Made by a program: the position numbers and the translations under genes. The notes beneath the pieces were generated by a model that saw only the letters and a list, made by a program, of their open reading frames with translations, made no database searches and had not been told where the DNA came from. Below, in pieces: positions 1-9,638 of a stretch of 64,000 bases of DNA (positions within the stretch are counted from its first letter, which is position 1; every line of letters begins with the position of its first letter). Source of the DNA: Yarrowia lipolytica (taxonomy: Eukaryota > Ascomycota > Dipodascomycetes > Dipodascales); contig NC_090773.1 in assembly GCF_001761485.1 (NCBI RefSeq), positions 3,224,001-3,288,000 of the forward strand, given 5' to 3'.

Positions 1-35
1 AGTATGGTCAGTGCAGTGCAGCCGGCGCGTCGAGA

Positions 36-627
36 CTACCGTTCACCCGCATTCATCGGTTTGTGGTCTTCCCCGATGTCTCTCAAAATTCCCTCCATGT
101 TCCAATCGAGGGGTGCAGCCCGAACTTCCCTTTGAAACCACAGGAACTGGCAAGGAGACTGGCACTCTAGCAACGCGGTGACGCCGTCAGACTTGATCTG
201 AACCTCCCACTTAGTCCGAGTGTCCCACCAGTGTGGAGAAGCACCTTGTCACCATGACTAAGCTGGCCAACCCTTCACCACGTCTGATACACTGCCTGCT
301 TCTGTGGTTTGGATTGTCTCGGAGTTGAGCAGACCCTTCATTCACAATCCATTAAATATTAGCATGGTCAGTTCCATCGACCGGCTTGGAGAGGTTCTGA
401 GTAGATGTCAATGTGCGCATGACGATTGAGATCTTGTTGGGTGTGTGTTCGTAGGGCCCAATTGCGACATACTGGTTCGCCACTATTTCACAGACATCAG
501 CGACTGGTACTGGCGAGATTGGTTGGTATACTTGGTTCTGGGGACTTGGGGGGGAGGACGCTGCCGTGTTTTTCGTCCTCTGATATGTTTTGATCACCAA
601 TCGTGCGGGTTCATGATCCTCAGTCAA
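36..627 (-). pseudogene. possible decayed coding region, unidentified
   Basis: Two adjoining open stretches on the minus strand look coding-like but do not share a frame. The upstream one (627 to 352) begins with ATG, encodes 91 residues and ends at a stop. That frame then stays open for about 50 codons beyond the stop. A second stretch (about 248 to 36) in another frame encodes about 70 residues rich in Trp, Glu and Asp and ends at TAG. I found no donor or acceptor of the GTGAGT / CTAAC-AG type that would join them. A relic with one stop and one frameshift is the simplest reading. Chance open frames are also possible. The family is not recognised. Confidence 0.2.
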
Positions 628-2510
628 AATCCGACCATTTAATAGATCATTTCGTTGGATTTCCTTTTTTTTAAAAAAAAGGAGGGAAAAAAAGTATTAA
701 CGACAGCTCACAGCCTCGGTATCTACAACATGAGGTGGCCAAAAATTGCTATTTACACATCTCCTCATAGTCTACTGCTCGTACAGGAACTGCAGAGGTT
801 GTAAATTTGGAGTGCACGATAAGTCATATACAGAACATCACATGATGTGCAACCACTGGACTGTTTCTCGGGACTGTTTCTCGTGCTATGTCAATCCGCC
901 GACGCCGATATCGGTGCCACCAAAGTCCAACCTAGCTCAAAGAAGAAAAAACAGAGATTGGATGATCTGCCGATCGCACGTGACTTCCTGTCACGTGATC
1001 CCAGGTGATGGAGCTTATGTTTAGTCAACTTACACCGACTGAATGATGGGAGTATGGCCAAAAGTAATCACACGAGCAAATGTACGATACAAGTACAAGT
1101 ACAAAGTACAAAGTACAAGTACCGTACTCTCACAAGAATTATAAACCCCGACTACGAGTGTCGGTTTTTTGTTCATGTGACCCCGTCCGAGCTTGCTCAT
1201 GCAACTGTAGATCACGTGATAGGTCGGTTGCTTCGGTTGTCACTGTCGGCTATTTATGATTTTCCGAACCAAACTTTTTCGTGAGTCATAGATCATAGGT
1301 CGGGATGGCCGTGGAACTATCTGACAGAATTCGCCAGAAAAAGGGCAGAAATAGAACCGTTTAATTCCGCTGTGTTATAAGGCGAGCTAACAGGTGCCAA
1401 ACGGGACCGGGAGAGCGACTTCCTTGTTGTTGGGCTGCTATTATAGTGCGTTGACTGAATGGAGCTGTACGAGTAGTGTAGAACAGGTTGAAGAGACGGG
1501 AAGACGGCATTGAAATTTCTGTAATTTGAAAAAAAATCGGAAAAAATAAGGGAAATTCTCCAGGAGAGACAATATGCCATTTTCAAATTGTTCCGTAACT
1601 TATCTCTCTGAAATCTCTTCCATTGACCCCGTTTTGGTCCCCATCCTGATGGTTGCGATTTTGACCCATGCATATTGCTGCACCCTAATGTACCCGTCTG
1701 CACCTCCTGCAGACGCACTTTACCTGCACCTCCTCTCCTGCAGCTCGCTGAGAGTACAGAAGCTATTTACGCACATTTTTTTTTAACGGCGGCGATTTGG
1801 GGCTGAGAAAAATAGAGTTGCGACGAACCCGAAGGATAAGACGTTAGCGAGAGATAGCGAAAAGGGGGTTTGGAGCGGTGCAGAAAATCGGAGGAAATTA
1901 GGGAAAATCGGGGAAAATGACGACAATTCGAACCGAGGCCAATTGAGCACGCCGAAGCAGTTTCAACGCAATCGGCCGCGATTCGGACCAGTTGGGCCGC
2001 TCTTAGGCAGTCACCAACCAGATGTTCTGCACGGATTTCCCCGATTGTGGAAATGAAATCGACGCCGGCGTCATGGCAATCGACAGTTGGGGGAGAGATA
2101 AATCGGTGGTCACGTGTACACCCCCCACGAGCGTCTCCCGTGCCACTTTCTCCCCAGCGACCGTTATCTCAACTCACTTCCCCTCTCTCAACAGTTAACC
2201 CAACCCTCAACCAAATTGACGTGGTTAGCGGTTTGGCAGGCGACAAGCGAAATTGACTTTTCCAACAAACTCAGCACGCCACCACGCCCGTTCGCCATGC
2301 ATGTTGTACCCCTCACCGAGGCCACCAGGATTGGGTCAAAGTGAGGGGGAGTATCAACAAGAAGGAAAAAGGGTCTTTTGGGAGCTCCAAAATAGTTGGG
2401 GAGGCGGACCAACAGAGACATATATAGACTCGAAACCAATGTCACAAATCCATCTTTACCAAATAAAGTTAGGGACACAAAACCGCTCTCCAAACAGGAT
2501 ATAATTGTCC
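628..2510. other. intergenic region left of ACL2
   Basis: No gene is supported here. The stretch holds homopolymer A/T runs near 665-695, several CACGTG boxes (about 975-1000 and 1215), a short tandem of the tetramer-like unit ACAAGTACAA near 1090-1125, and pyrimidine-rich sequence approaching the ACL2 promoter. Short open frames lack codon bias. Confidence 0.5.
2421..2426 (+). promoter_or_regulatory. candidate TATA box of ACL2
   Basis: TATATA lies about 290 bases before the ACL2 start. It is followed by a CA/CAC-rich leader, which would give a long 5' UTR. No intron donor was seen between it and the start codon. The assignment rests on position and motif only. Confidence 0.35.
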
Positions 2511-2688
2511 CACCACCACCACACACACACACCACCCAACCCAACATTTAGCCTCCGTCTGCTACAACTTAATCAGGCACGACTCACTCTTCTTTCTACG
2601 TGACACAAACAGAGCGACACCTACGGAGCGACACCCCCCTCGACCGACACAGAAACAGCGTCGATCACACACACACACACACACACAC
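2511..2688. repeat. CA-rich microsatellites in the ACL2 leader
   Basis: Two simple repeats lie just before ACL2: CAC/CA units at 2511-2537 and a (CA)n run at 2666-2688. The second is about 27 bases from the start codon, so it is probably transcribed as part of the 5' UTR. Confidence 0.8.
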
Positions 2689-2714
2689 CGAATCCGACAC
2701 TCACCAGATCAATC

Positions 2715-4208
2715 ATGTCAGCGAAATCCATTCACGAGGCCGACGGCAAGGCCCTGCTCGCACACTTTCTGTCCAAGGCGCCCGTGTGGGCCGAGCAGCA
2801 GCCCATCAACACGTTTGAAATGGGCACACCCAAGCTGGCGTCTCTGACGTTCGAGGACGGCGTGGCCCCCGAGCAGATCTTCGCCGCCGCTGAAAAGACC
2901 TACCCCTGGCTGCTGGAGTCCGGCGCCAAGTTTGTGGCCAAGCCCGACCAGCTCATCAAGCGACGAGGCAAGGCCGGCCTGCTGGTACTCAACAAGTCGT
3001 GGGAGGAGTGCAAGCCCTGGATCGCCGAGCGGGCCGCCAAGCCCATCAACGTGGAGGGCATTGACGGAGTGCTGCGAACGTTCCTGGTCGAGCCCTTTGT
3101 GCCCCACGACCAGAAGCACGAGTACTACATCAACATCCACTCCGTGCGAGAGGGCGACTGGATCCTCTTCTACCACGAGGGAGGAGTCGACGTCGGCGAC
3201 GTGGACGCCAAGGCCGCCAAGATCCTCATCCCCGTTGACATTGAGAACGAGTACCCCTCCAACGCCACGCTCACCAAGGAGCTGCTGGCACACGTGCCCG
3301 AGGACCAGCACCAGACCCTGCTCGACTTCATCAACCGGCTCTACGCCGTCTACGTCGATCTGCAGTTTACGTATCTGGAGATCAACCCCCTGGTCGTGAT
3401 CCCCACCGCCCAGGGCGTCGAGGTCCACTACCTGGATCTTGCCGGCAAGCTCGACCAGACCGCAGAGTTTGAGTGCGGCCCCAAGTGGGCTGCTGCGCGG
3501 TCCCCCGCCGCTCTGGGCCAGGTCGTCACCATTGACGCCGGCTCCACCAAGGTGTCCATCGACGCCGGCCCCGCCATGGTCTTCCCCGCTCCTTTCGGTC
3601 GAGAGCTGTCCAAGGAGGAGGCGTACATTGCGGAGCTCGATTCCAAGACCGGAGCTTCTCTGAAGCTGACTGTTCTCAATGCCAAGGGCCGAATCTGGAC
3701 CCTTGTGGCTGGTGGAGGAGCCTCCGTCGTCTACGCCGACGCCATTGCGTCTGCCGGCTTTGCTGACGAGCTCGCCAACTACGGCGAGTACTCTGGCGCT
3801 CCCAACGAGACCCAGACCTACGAGTACGCCAAAACCGTACTGGATCTCATGACCCGGGGCGACGCTCACCCCGAGGGCAAGGTACTGTTCATTGGCGGAG
3901 GAATCGCCAACTTCACCCAGGTTGGATCCACCTTCAAGGGCATCATCCGGGCCTTCCGGGACTACCAGTCTTCTCTGCACAACCACAAGGTGAAGATTTA
4001 CGTGCGACGAGGCGGTCCCAACTGGCAGGAGGGTCTGCGGTTGATCAAGTCGGCTGGCGACGAGCTGAATCTGCCCATGGAGATTTACGGCCCCGACATG
4101 CACGTGTCGGGTATTGTTCCTTTGGCTCTGCTTGGAAAGCGGCCCAAGAATGTCAAGCCTTTTGGCACCGGACCTTCTACTGAGGCTTCCACTCCTCTCG
4201 GAGTTTAA
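2715..4208 (+). CDS. ACL2: ATP-citrate lyase subunit 2
   Basis: Acl2 is one of the two subunits into which fungi split ATP-citrate lyase. The enzyme cleaves citrate with CoA and ATP into acetyl-CoA and oxaloacetate in the cytosol, supplying lipid synthesis. The 497 residues align by eye with the N-terminal part of animal ACLY. They start MSAKSI, then KPDQLIKRRGKAG (about 76-88, ATP-grasp), HEGGVDVGDVDAKA (about 155), YLEINPLVV (about 220), the nucleotide-binding loop VAGGGASVVYAD (about 332) and a C-terminal YVRRGGPNWQEGLR. The catalytic-His and citrate-synthase-like parts are absent, as expected, because they belong to Acl1. The chosen ATG matches the family start. There is no intron and codon bias is strong, as in highly expressed genes. 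The mirror strand is open over the whole length only because of that bias. Confidence 0.96.
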   Translation: MSAKSIHEADGKALLAHFLSKAPVWAEQQPINTFEMGTPKLASLTFEDGVAPEQIFAAAEKTYPWLLESGAKFVAKPDQLIKRRGKAGLLVLNKSWEECKPWIAERAAKPINVEGIDGVLRTFLVEPFVPHDQKHEYYINIHSVREGDWILFYHEGGVDVGDVDAKAAKILIPVDIENEYPSNATLTKELLAHVPEDQHQTLLDFINRLYAVYVDLQFTYLEINPLVVIPTAQGVEVHYLDLAGKLDQTAEFECGPKWAAARSPAALGQVVTIDAGSTKVSIDAGPAMVFPAPFGRELSKEEAYIAELDSKTGASLKLTVLNAKGRIWTLVAGGGASVVYADAIASAGFADELANYGEYSGAPNETQTYEYAKTVLDLMTRGDAHPEGKVLFIGGGIANFTQVGSTFKGIIRAFRDYQSSLHNHKVKIYVRRGGPNWQEGLRLIKSAGDELNLPMEIYGPDMHVSGIVPLALLGKRPKNVKPFGTGPSTEASTPLGV

Positions 4209-7200
4209 CTTGCCCATGAGCGAGCGAACGTAAAAGTGGTAACCACGATAAGTAATTAGATATAGCAATGGCATATAGACTGAGATGAGCGCACGAGCGC
4301 GGACGAGCGTAGCAGTAGTGGGGTTGCATGTACGAACACGAGTGCTCGTATTTGTATTCGTATTCGTATTCGTATTCATTTCAGGTTTCATTTCAGATTT
4401 GTCTCAGTGGGGCTGTTTCAGAATCTGTTTCAGAAACATTGGTGTAGTTGGACGCAGAGGTTGAAATGTTACGTTTCGAGGATACCTGTTGTTTTTGGGT
4501 CATTTTTGTCCAGGAAATTGTTGGTTTATGTTAGCTGAATTGGTTCCTGTTTCGATTTCTTCGGACCAGCAAAAATTGAAGGAGTTATTTCAATGTTGTG
4601 GCAACGAGTCTAGAGTCTGGATATAAATATGCATTTTTTAGGATGATCCGAACGGAATAGCGATTAGTTTTTAGGAGAGAAATTGATCTTTGGTGCGTGA
4701 TTCTTCATTTACAGCTGAGGACTTTCAGATTGGGGTGATATTGACAGAGTTGGAGTGGTTTGGAGTATCTACTGTTGGTTACGTGGGGGGACAACCAACT
4801 GTGAATACTTCGGATGGGGGGAATTGCGACTTATTTTGGATATTATACAAGGTAATTTGTATGATAGGGATGGATTTTGCTGGCGGAATTGATCTCTATT
4901 TAGATCTTTTTGATGCGAGCAAAATTGAAGGAGTTGAGGAGGAGTGTGAGAAGAAGATATAAAAGTGCTAACAAATTGGGCAGTCTTGATAACAAACTCT
5001 GTTGATATTACATGGACTGGAAGGGAGGGTTTAAAGGGTGGTTTTGAGCATATTAACGTAACAATACGGTCCGGTTAGTATGAGACGATTTGTTCGTCAT
5101 GGTCGAATAACCCTTCTGGAGCTGAGATATCTTATATCAAGACTATTTTCGGGCAGTTTAGTGCCCTCTCCAAATCGGTACAGTATTTACCCTGTTCTCA
5201 GATATCTCCAAAAAAAAAAGAAAACTTTTATCCCAAGACGTACTTCCAGAATATGCAAAGAATGACGGTAGCCGAGTGTGTCGGATCTGGTCCTCAGAGT
5301 TCTGGACCGGTAGAAAAGTACCGGTACAAGTACTTGGAGCCTTGCAAGTGATTGCAATGCGTGGTGATTGGTGGTCACGTGAGGACCCTATACGGGGACT
5401 AGATAATCAGACCTGTCAGAGGTATACACCACCAATTGGGCATGTACAGGAGCATGTACAGTAGGTATGTACATACTTATACAGTTAATTAAAAGTATGA
5501 GTTGGTAGATTTAGGAGAAGTCACGTGCCGGGTGCCGAGGGTGCCGCCGCAGCTGCATTTTTTCACCGGTCACGTGGCTCTGCGCTGACTCACCGTGCCA
5601 TTCTGCTTAGTAACCGGGATTATACAACTCAGATTGGTGTCAACTTTTGCCTCCACTAATGCTTGAAGCAGGGAGTAAAAACATGTATAAACCGGGGCCA
5701 AAATGGAGCAAACGAAGGGTCAAACGCTGAGCAACAAGCGGCAACAATGGGCAACATATAGAGCAAAAACGGAGCAAAAACGGAGCAATAGTGGAGCAAA
5801 AATAAATAAATTAGGCTACTTGTAGAATATAAAAAAAAGGGTCTAATGAAGAGTCAAAGAAAGGAAGAGTCGAACTTTGGACCAAAAAAAATAGAGCAAA
5901 TGCGACAGATAAATGGAGCTAAAACCTGGTAAAACAGGACAGCGTAGTACAAACTGACACAGAGAGCCTCGAATCCTTTCCCAGGAATAACAGAAAAAAC
6001 AGCCCCCCAAAAAACAGCGTCCCTCACAAGGTCTGGGTCACGTGCTACTACTGATGTCGTCAAAATGCACGTGACCGCCCCACGGTCGCCTCGACGGCCG
6101 CCTCGGACACGGTTTCCCAACCAATAGAAACTAAGACAGTTAACCAAACGAGCAGGTGGTAGGTGCTGTAGCTGGGAGCAGATGGCAGTGGGTATTGTAG
6201 TGGCCGGTGTGGAGAGATTATGAGTGAGATTGGCGGTGCCATGGGGTTGGCTGAGGCGAAGTAGTGGAGGCGGGGAGAGTAGTAGGAGGGCGGGGGGATA
6301 CGACTTGTACTGGTTATGAGTAGAGTCATGGGAACACGTGATGGGTCGTATGAACGGCAACACTAGCAAAATATCACGTGGGAAAAGGAGTCGCCACGTT
6401 CCCACATGTCTTGTCCAAACGATAATCCGGACTCCATAATCATCGACGTTGGCACTACTGTAGCATAACTCTGGACAAGTCGACTGTTGGACCAAGACGA
6501 CAGACAGCTCGGTGACAAGAGACAACGGAGACAACCGAGACGACACAAACAACACAAACAGCCCAGTGACAAACAGCTCCATTTCCGCGGCAACACAAGT
6601 TGATCAAGTACAGTGAGTGAATTGAGTGAGAGAAGGATGGGGGAGGATGGGGGAAGAGGATGAGAGGAGAAGGGTTCTGAGCAGTCTGAAGCTGTCTAGA
6701 GCGGTCTTGAGCAGGTTGAAGCCATCTAAAGCTGGTCTGGAGCAATTCGGAACCACTAGGGCGGCTTTGGGTGGTTCTTAATGAGACAGAGATCGTCCAA
6801 ACCGGGCCAGGGGGGCTTAGGGTGGTTCAAAATGGTTCCTAGTGCCAAGAGCAGGTCAGAGCAGACCTCAAGCTCTTCGGACCAATTCTGAGATGTTTCT
6901 GCACTGCTCTGAACAGACTACAAGTCCCTCAGAGCAGACCCGGAGCTCTTCAGACTAATTGCGAGCAGCCATACCAATCCAGATAAGTTCAAGAAACCCA
7001 CGGGAATCCAGTGACTCAATCATGCCCTCTGAAGGGCTCCAAATGGCCCCGTTTCCCCTATGGCACTAGCCACGACGCCCGAGCGACCACACAAGAAGGA
7101 GCTATGGTCGCCAGTTACTCTTGTATCATTGCTACAGGTGCTACAAGTGCTACAAGTGCTACAAGTGCTACAAGTGCCATAAATACACTACTGTCTGACA

Positions 7201-7517
7201 CCTACTCGTACCAGACACAACTCCAGGGAGAGAATTGAGAAGTAGGCCCAGTTCATCGCGTGACCCAAGTCTTGCAAACGATGGCAGAGCCGCGCATCAC
7301 ACATCACGTGATCACCCCATACCTTACCCCACGTGACCACGGACCCACCGCTCCAAACCGGCCAAGGCTCTCCAATCTCTACAATCCCTGCAATCGCTCG
7401 TCTCCCACCACCTCGTCTAATTGTACGTATACTAATTTAGGTTTGACGCGTTTCGTGAATTGAATTGATTGACCAGAATCGACCGAGACCAAGCCCGACT
7501 ATTTTTCTTCTCCACCA
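4209..7517. other. intergenic region between ACL2 and the DDT/WHIM gene
   Basis: No gene is supported over about 3.3 kb. The stretch contains TATTCG-type repeats at 4345-4380, repeats of GGAGCAAAAAC near 5760-5800, many CACGTG boxes (about 5390, 5521, 5570, 6038, 6335, 6373, 7303, 7330) and a 9-bp tandem at 7131-7175. A 242-codon frame on the minus strand (5854-6582) lacks codon bias and family features. Confidence 0.5.
7131..7175. repeat. 9-bp tandem repeat
   Basis: Five consecutive copies of GCTACAAGT (the first has GG for AG) are followed by a diverged copy. They lie about 340 bases before the DDT/WHIM gene start. Confidence 0.85.
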
Positions 7518-9638
7518 ATGAGCGGCGAAACGAGCGGCGAATCGAACGGCGAAACCAACGGCGTGAGCGTCAGCGGAGTCAACGGCGACTCGCGTGAGCA
7601 CCACGATCACGTGCCCGCCCGTGCAACTTCAGCGACCGCAGACCCTGATGGCGATGTGACCATGGGCGATGTGGCTACGGGCGAAGTTGATCATCCGCCG
7701 TCTGAGTTGGCGGCAGATGAGTCGGCGGTAGATGAGTCGGCGGTAGATGAGTCAGCGACAAAGGCTGGCAAAACCAGGTCCAGCTCCAACACTGGGACCA
7801 AGTCTGATGACAAATCGGAGGTGACCGGGGCTGACGCTGAGGCGGCTACAGCGGCTGCAGCGACTCTGGCGACTCCGGCGACTCCGGCTACGGCTGCGGC
7901 GACTTTGGATACTGCAACTACCTCGACTCCCACCTCCGACGACATTGTGGAACCCCCCTCCAAGCGCCAAAAAGTAACTGATTCTGAGTCGACTGATGTA
8001 GCTACTAGTGAAATCGCCGAGTCCACACAGTCTTCAGACGACAAAGGTGACGAGAAGAATGTTCCAGATGACAAGGATGACAAGACTTCCTCAGTCCAGA
8101 ACAATGACTCTACTACAACCATGCCCCCCACCACCGTAACCCCCGCTAAAACCGCCAAAACGACCAAATCGTCGGCAAAAAAAGACGGCAAAATCTCCAC
8201 TTTTTTCTCCTCCACCAACGGCGACTCCAAGTCTAGAGCAACCACGCCGTCCAAAAAGGCCTCCACGCCGTCCAAAACCGCACCCAAGACCACAGCGTCC
8301 TCAGGAACCCCATTGAAGCTCAGACTGAAGACAAAACCGTCTCTCCCGGCTCTGGAAGAAGACCACGACGAGGAAAACGCTGGACCGCAAATCGAGTTGG
8401 ACAAGGACTCGATCCAGAACCACCCGGACATTGCCTTCTGCGTCATGTTCCGCACGCGGTTCACCGACCTGTTTGACGGCTGGTGTCCCCCGCTCTCGCC
8501 CCAGGAGTTTGAGGCCGGGATCCAGCCCGAAGAGGGCTTCTCGCTGGCGGTGGAATCGTACCTCGTCCGCGTCATGTCGCTCATGATGAACCGTAAAAAA
8601 CCCGTCGAGGTCGGCAAGTACTCCAACGCCCTGGAAACATGGTCTACCATGCCCCTGGCCCAGGGCTCCGTGTCGACCATCGACGCCATGAGCCTGCCGT
8701 GCGGGTGGAGCAGAAAGCTTGCGTCCCGAGACGTGGTGGCAATGGACTGGCGCGGCCGCCTGCAGTTGCTCAAAATGGCCACGGTGGCGGCTCTGTCGCT
8801 GTCGGACGCGGTCAAAAAGTTGATTGCCGACAAACGCGAGGTGTCCGGCCGAAAAGTTCTGTCTGAGCTCCAGTGGCTGCCTCTGGGCGAAGATTGCGCC
8901 AGAAACACCTATTGGCTGGCCGACGGCTCCGGAGACATTAACTGGGACGAAGATGGGAAAATCATCCCCGCCACAGAAGGCGCCTTTGACACCCAATGGA
9001 GATTGTATCGACAAACCAACCCGTACAAGGCGGTGGTTTCGTGGGTGCCGGTGGCGTCGTCGCCGGAAGACTTGGCCACGCTGATTGAGGAGATGCCCAA
9101 ACTGAGTCCCGCAGACTCTGCAAAGTCCTACACGCCGCTGCTGGAGGCGCAGCACAAACGGCTGCTGGGTAAGCTGGAGGAGCTGATTCCGCGAACGCTG
9201 TCGTCGCGTGACCGCATCAGGGAGGCCGAGGAGCGTGTGGTTGCTCAGCAGGCGAAAAAGGCCGCCGCTGCACGTGCCCACGAGTACCAGAAGAGCAAGA
9301 TTGGTGCCAATCGAGGTCGCACTCGGGGCAAGCGGGTGGACTACAAGCAGCTTGCGGCGCCTCAGGACTCGGAGGACGAGTATGAGCTGAAGGAGGAGGA
9401 GGCCGTCGCTCAAGGCCATCGACGGACTGGGCGAACCAGAACAGCCACCGTTTATGAACCTGCCTATGATGAGGGGGAGGACGGAGACGAGTTCGAGGTG
9501 ACTCCTTCACCGGAACCGGAGCCCAAGCCGGAAACACCGAGAAACGCCGAGGGTAAGAAGATAAGATATGTGGAGAAACAGGGAGGAGGAAGGAGAGGAA
9601 AGGGATGGGTCTATGTTGTGGAGGAGGAGATTGAGTAG
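7518..9638 (+). CDS. DDT/WHIM-type chromatin-remodelling accessory protein
   Basis: This 706-residue nuclear-type protein has a disordered N-terminus (1-290) rich in Ser, Thr, Ala, Asp and Lys. Within it lie a basic PPSKRQK patch (about 147-152) and a GKISTFF motif (about 224-230) that resembles a PCNA-interacting box. A DDT-like helical block follows at about 302-360 (HPDIAFCVMFRTRFTDLF), then WHIM-like helices around 400-470, including MDWRGRLQLLKM and LQWLPLGEDCARNTYWLADG. The C-terminal 100 residues are charged and basic/acidic. DDT plus WHIM is typical of partners of ISWI remodellers (fungal Ioc3/Itc1-like proteins), so a role in nucleosome spacing is the likely inference. I cannot say which orthologue it is. 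The ATG follows a CT-rich leader, and no in-frame ATG upstream looks better. Confidence 0.75.
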   Translation: MSGETSGESNGETNGVSVSGVNGDSREHHDHVPARATSATADPDGDVTMGDVATGEVDHPPSELAADESAVDESAVDESATKAGKTRSSSNTGTKSDDKSEVTGADAEAATAAAATLATPATPATAAATLDTATTSTPTSDDIVEPPSKRQKVTDSESTDVATSEIAESTQSSDDKGDEKNVPDDKDDKTSSVQNNDSTTTMPPTTVTPAKTAKTTKSSAKKDGKISTFFSSTNGDSKSRATTPSKKASTPSKTAPKTTASSGTPLKLRLKTKPSLPALEEDHDEENAGPQIELDKDSIQNHPDIAFCVMFRTRFTDLFDGWCPPLSPQEFEAGIQPEEGFSLAVESYLVRVMSLMMNRKKPVEVGKYSNALETWSTMPLAQGSVSTIDAMSLPCGWSRKLASRDVVAMDWRGRLQLLKMATVAALSLSDAVKKLIADKREVSGRKVLSELQWLPLGEDCARNTYWLADGSGDINWDEDGKIIPATEGAFDTQWRLYRQTNPYKAVVSWVPVASSPEDLATLIEEMPKLSPADSAKSYTPLLEAQHKRLLGKLEELIPRTLSSRDRIREAEERVVAQQAKKAAAARAHEYQKSKIGANRGRTRGKRVDYKQLAAPQDSEDEYELKEEEAVAQGHRRTGRTRTATVYEPAYDEGEDGDEFEVTPSPEPEPKPETPRNAEGKKIRYVEKQGGGRRGKGWVYVVEEEIE

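Noticed and set aside
2718-4391. 557-codon frame on the minus strand opposite ACL2
   Set aside because: It mirrors a strongly codon-biased gene. Its translation is Val/Gly/Leu-rich without domains.
5854-6582. 242-codon minus-strand frame
   Set aside because: Hydrophobic and Pro-rich mixture without codon bias or known motifs, covering CACGTG-rich intergenic DNA.
7691-8908. 405-codon minus-strand frame inside the DDT/WHIM gene
   Set aside because: Shadow of the Ser/Ala/Thr-rich coding region, with no independent features.
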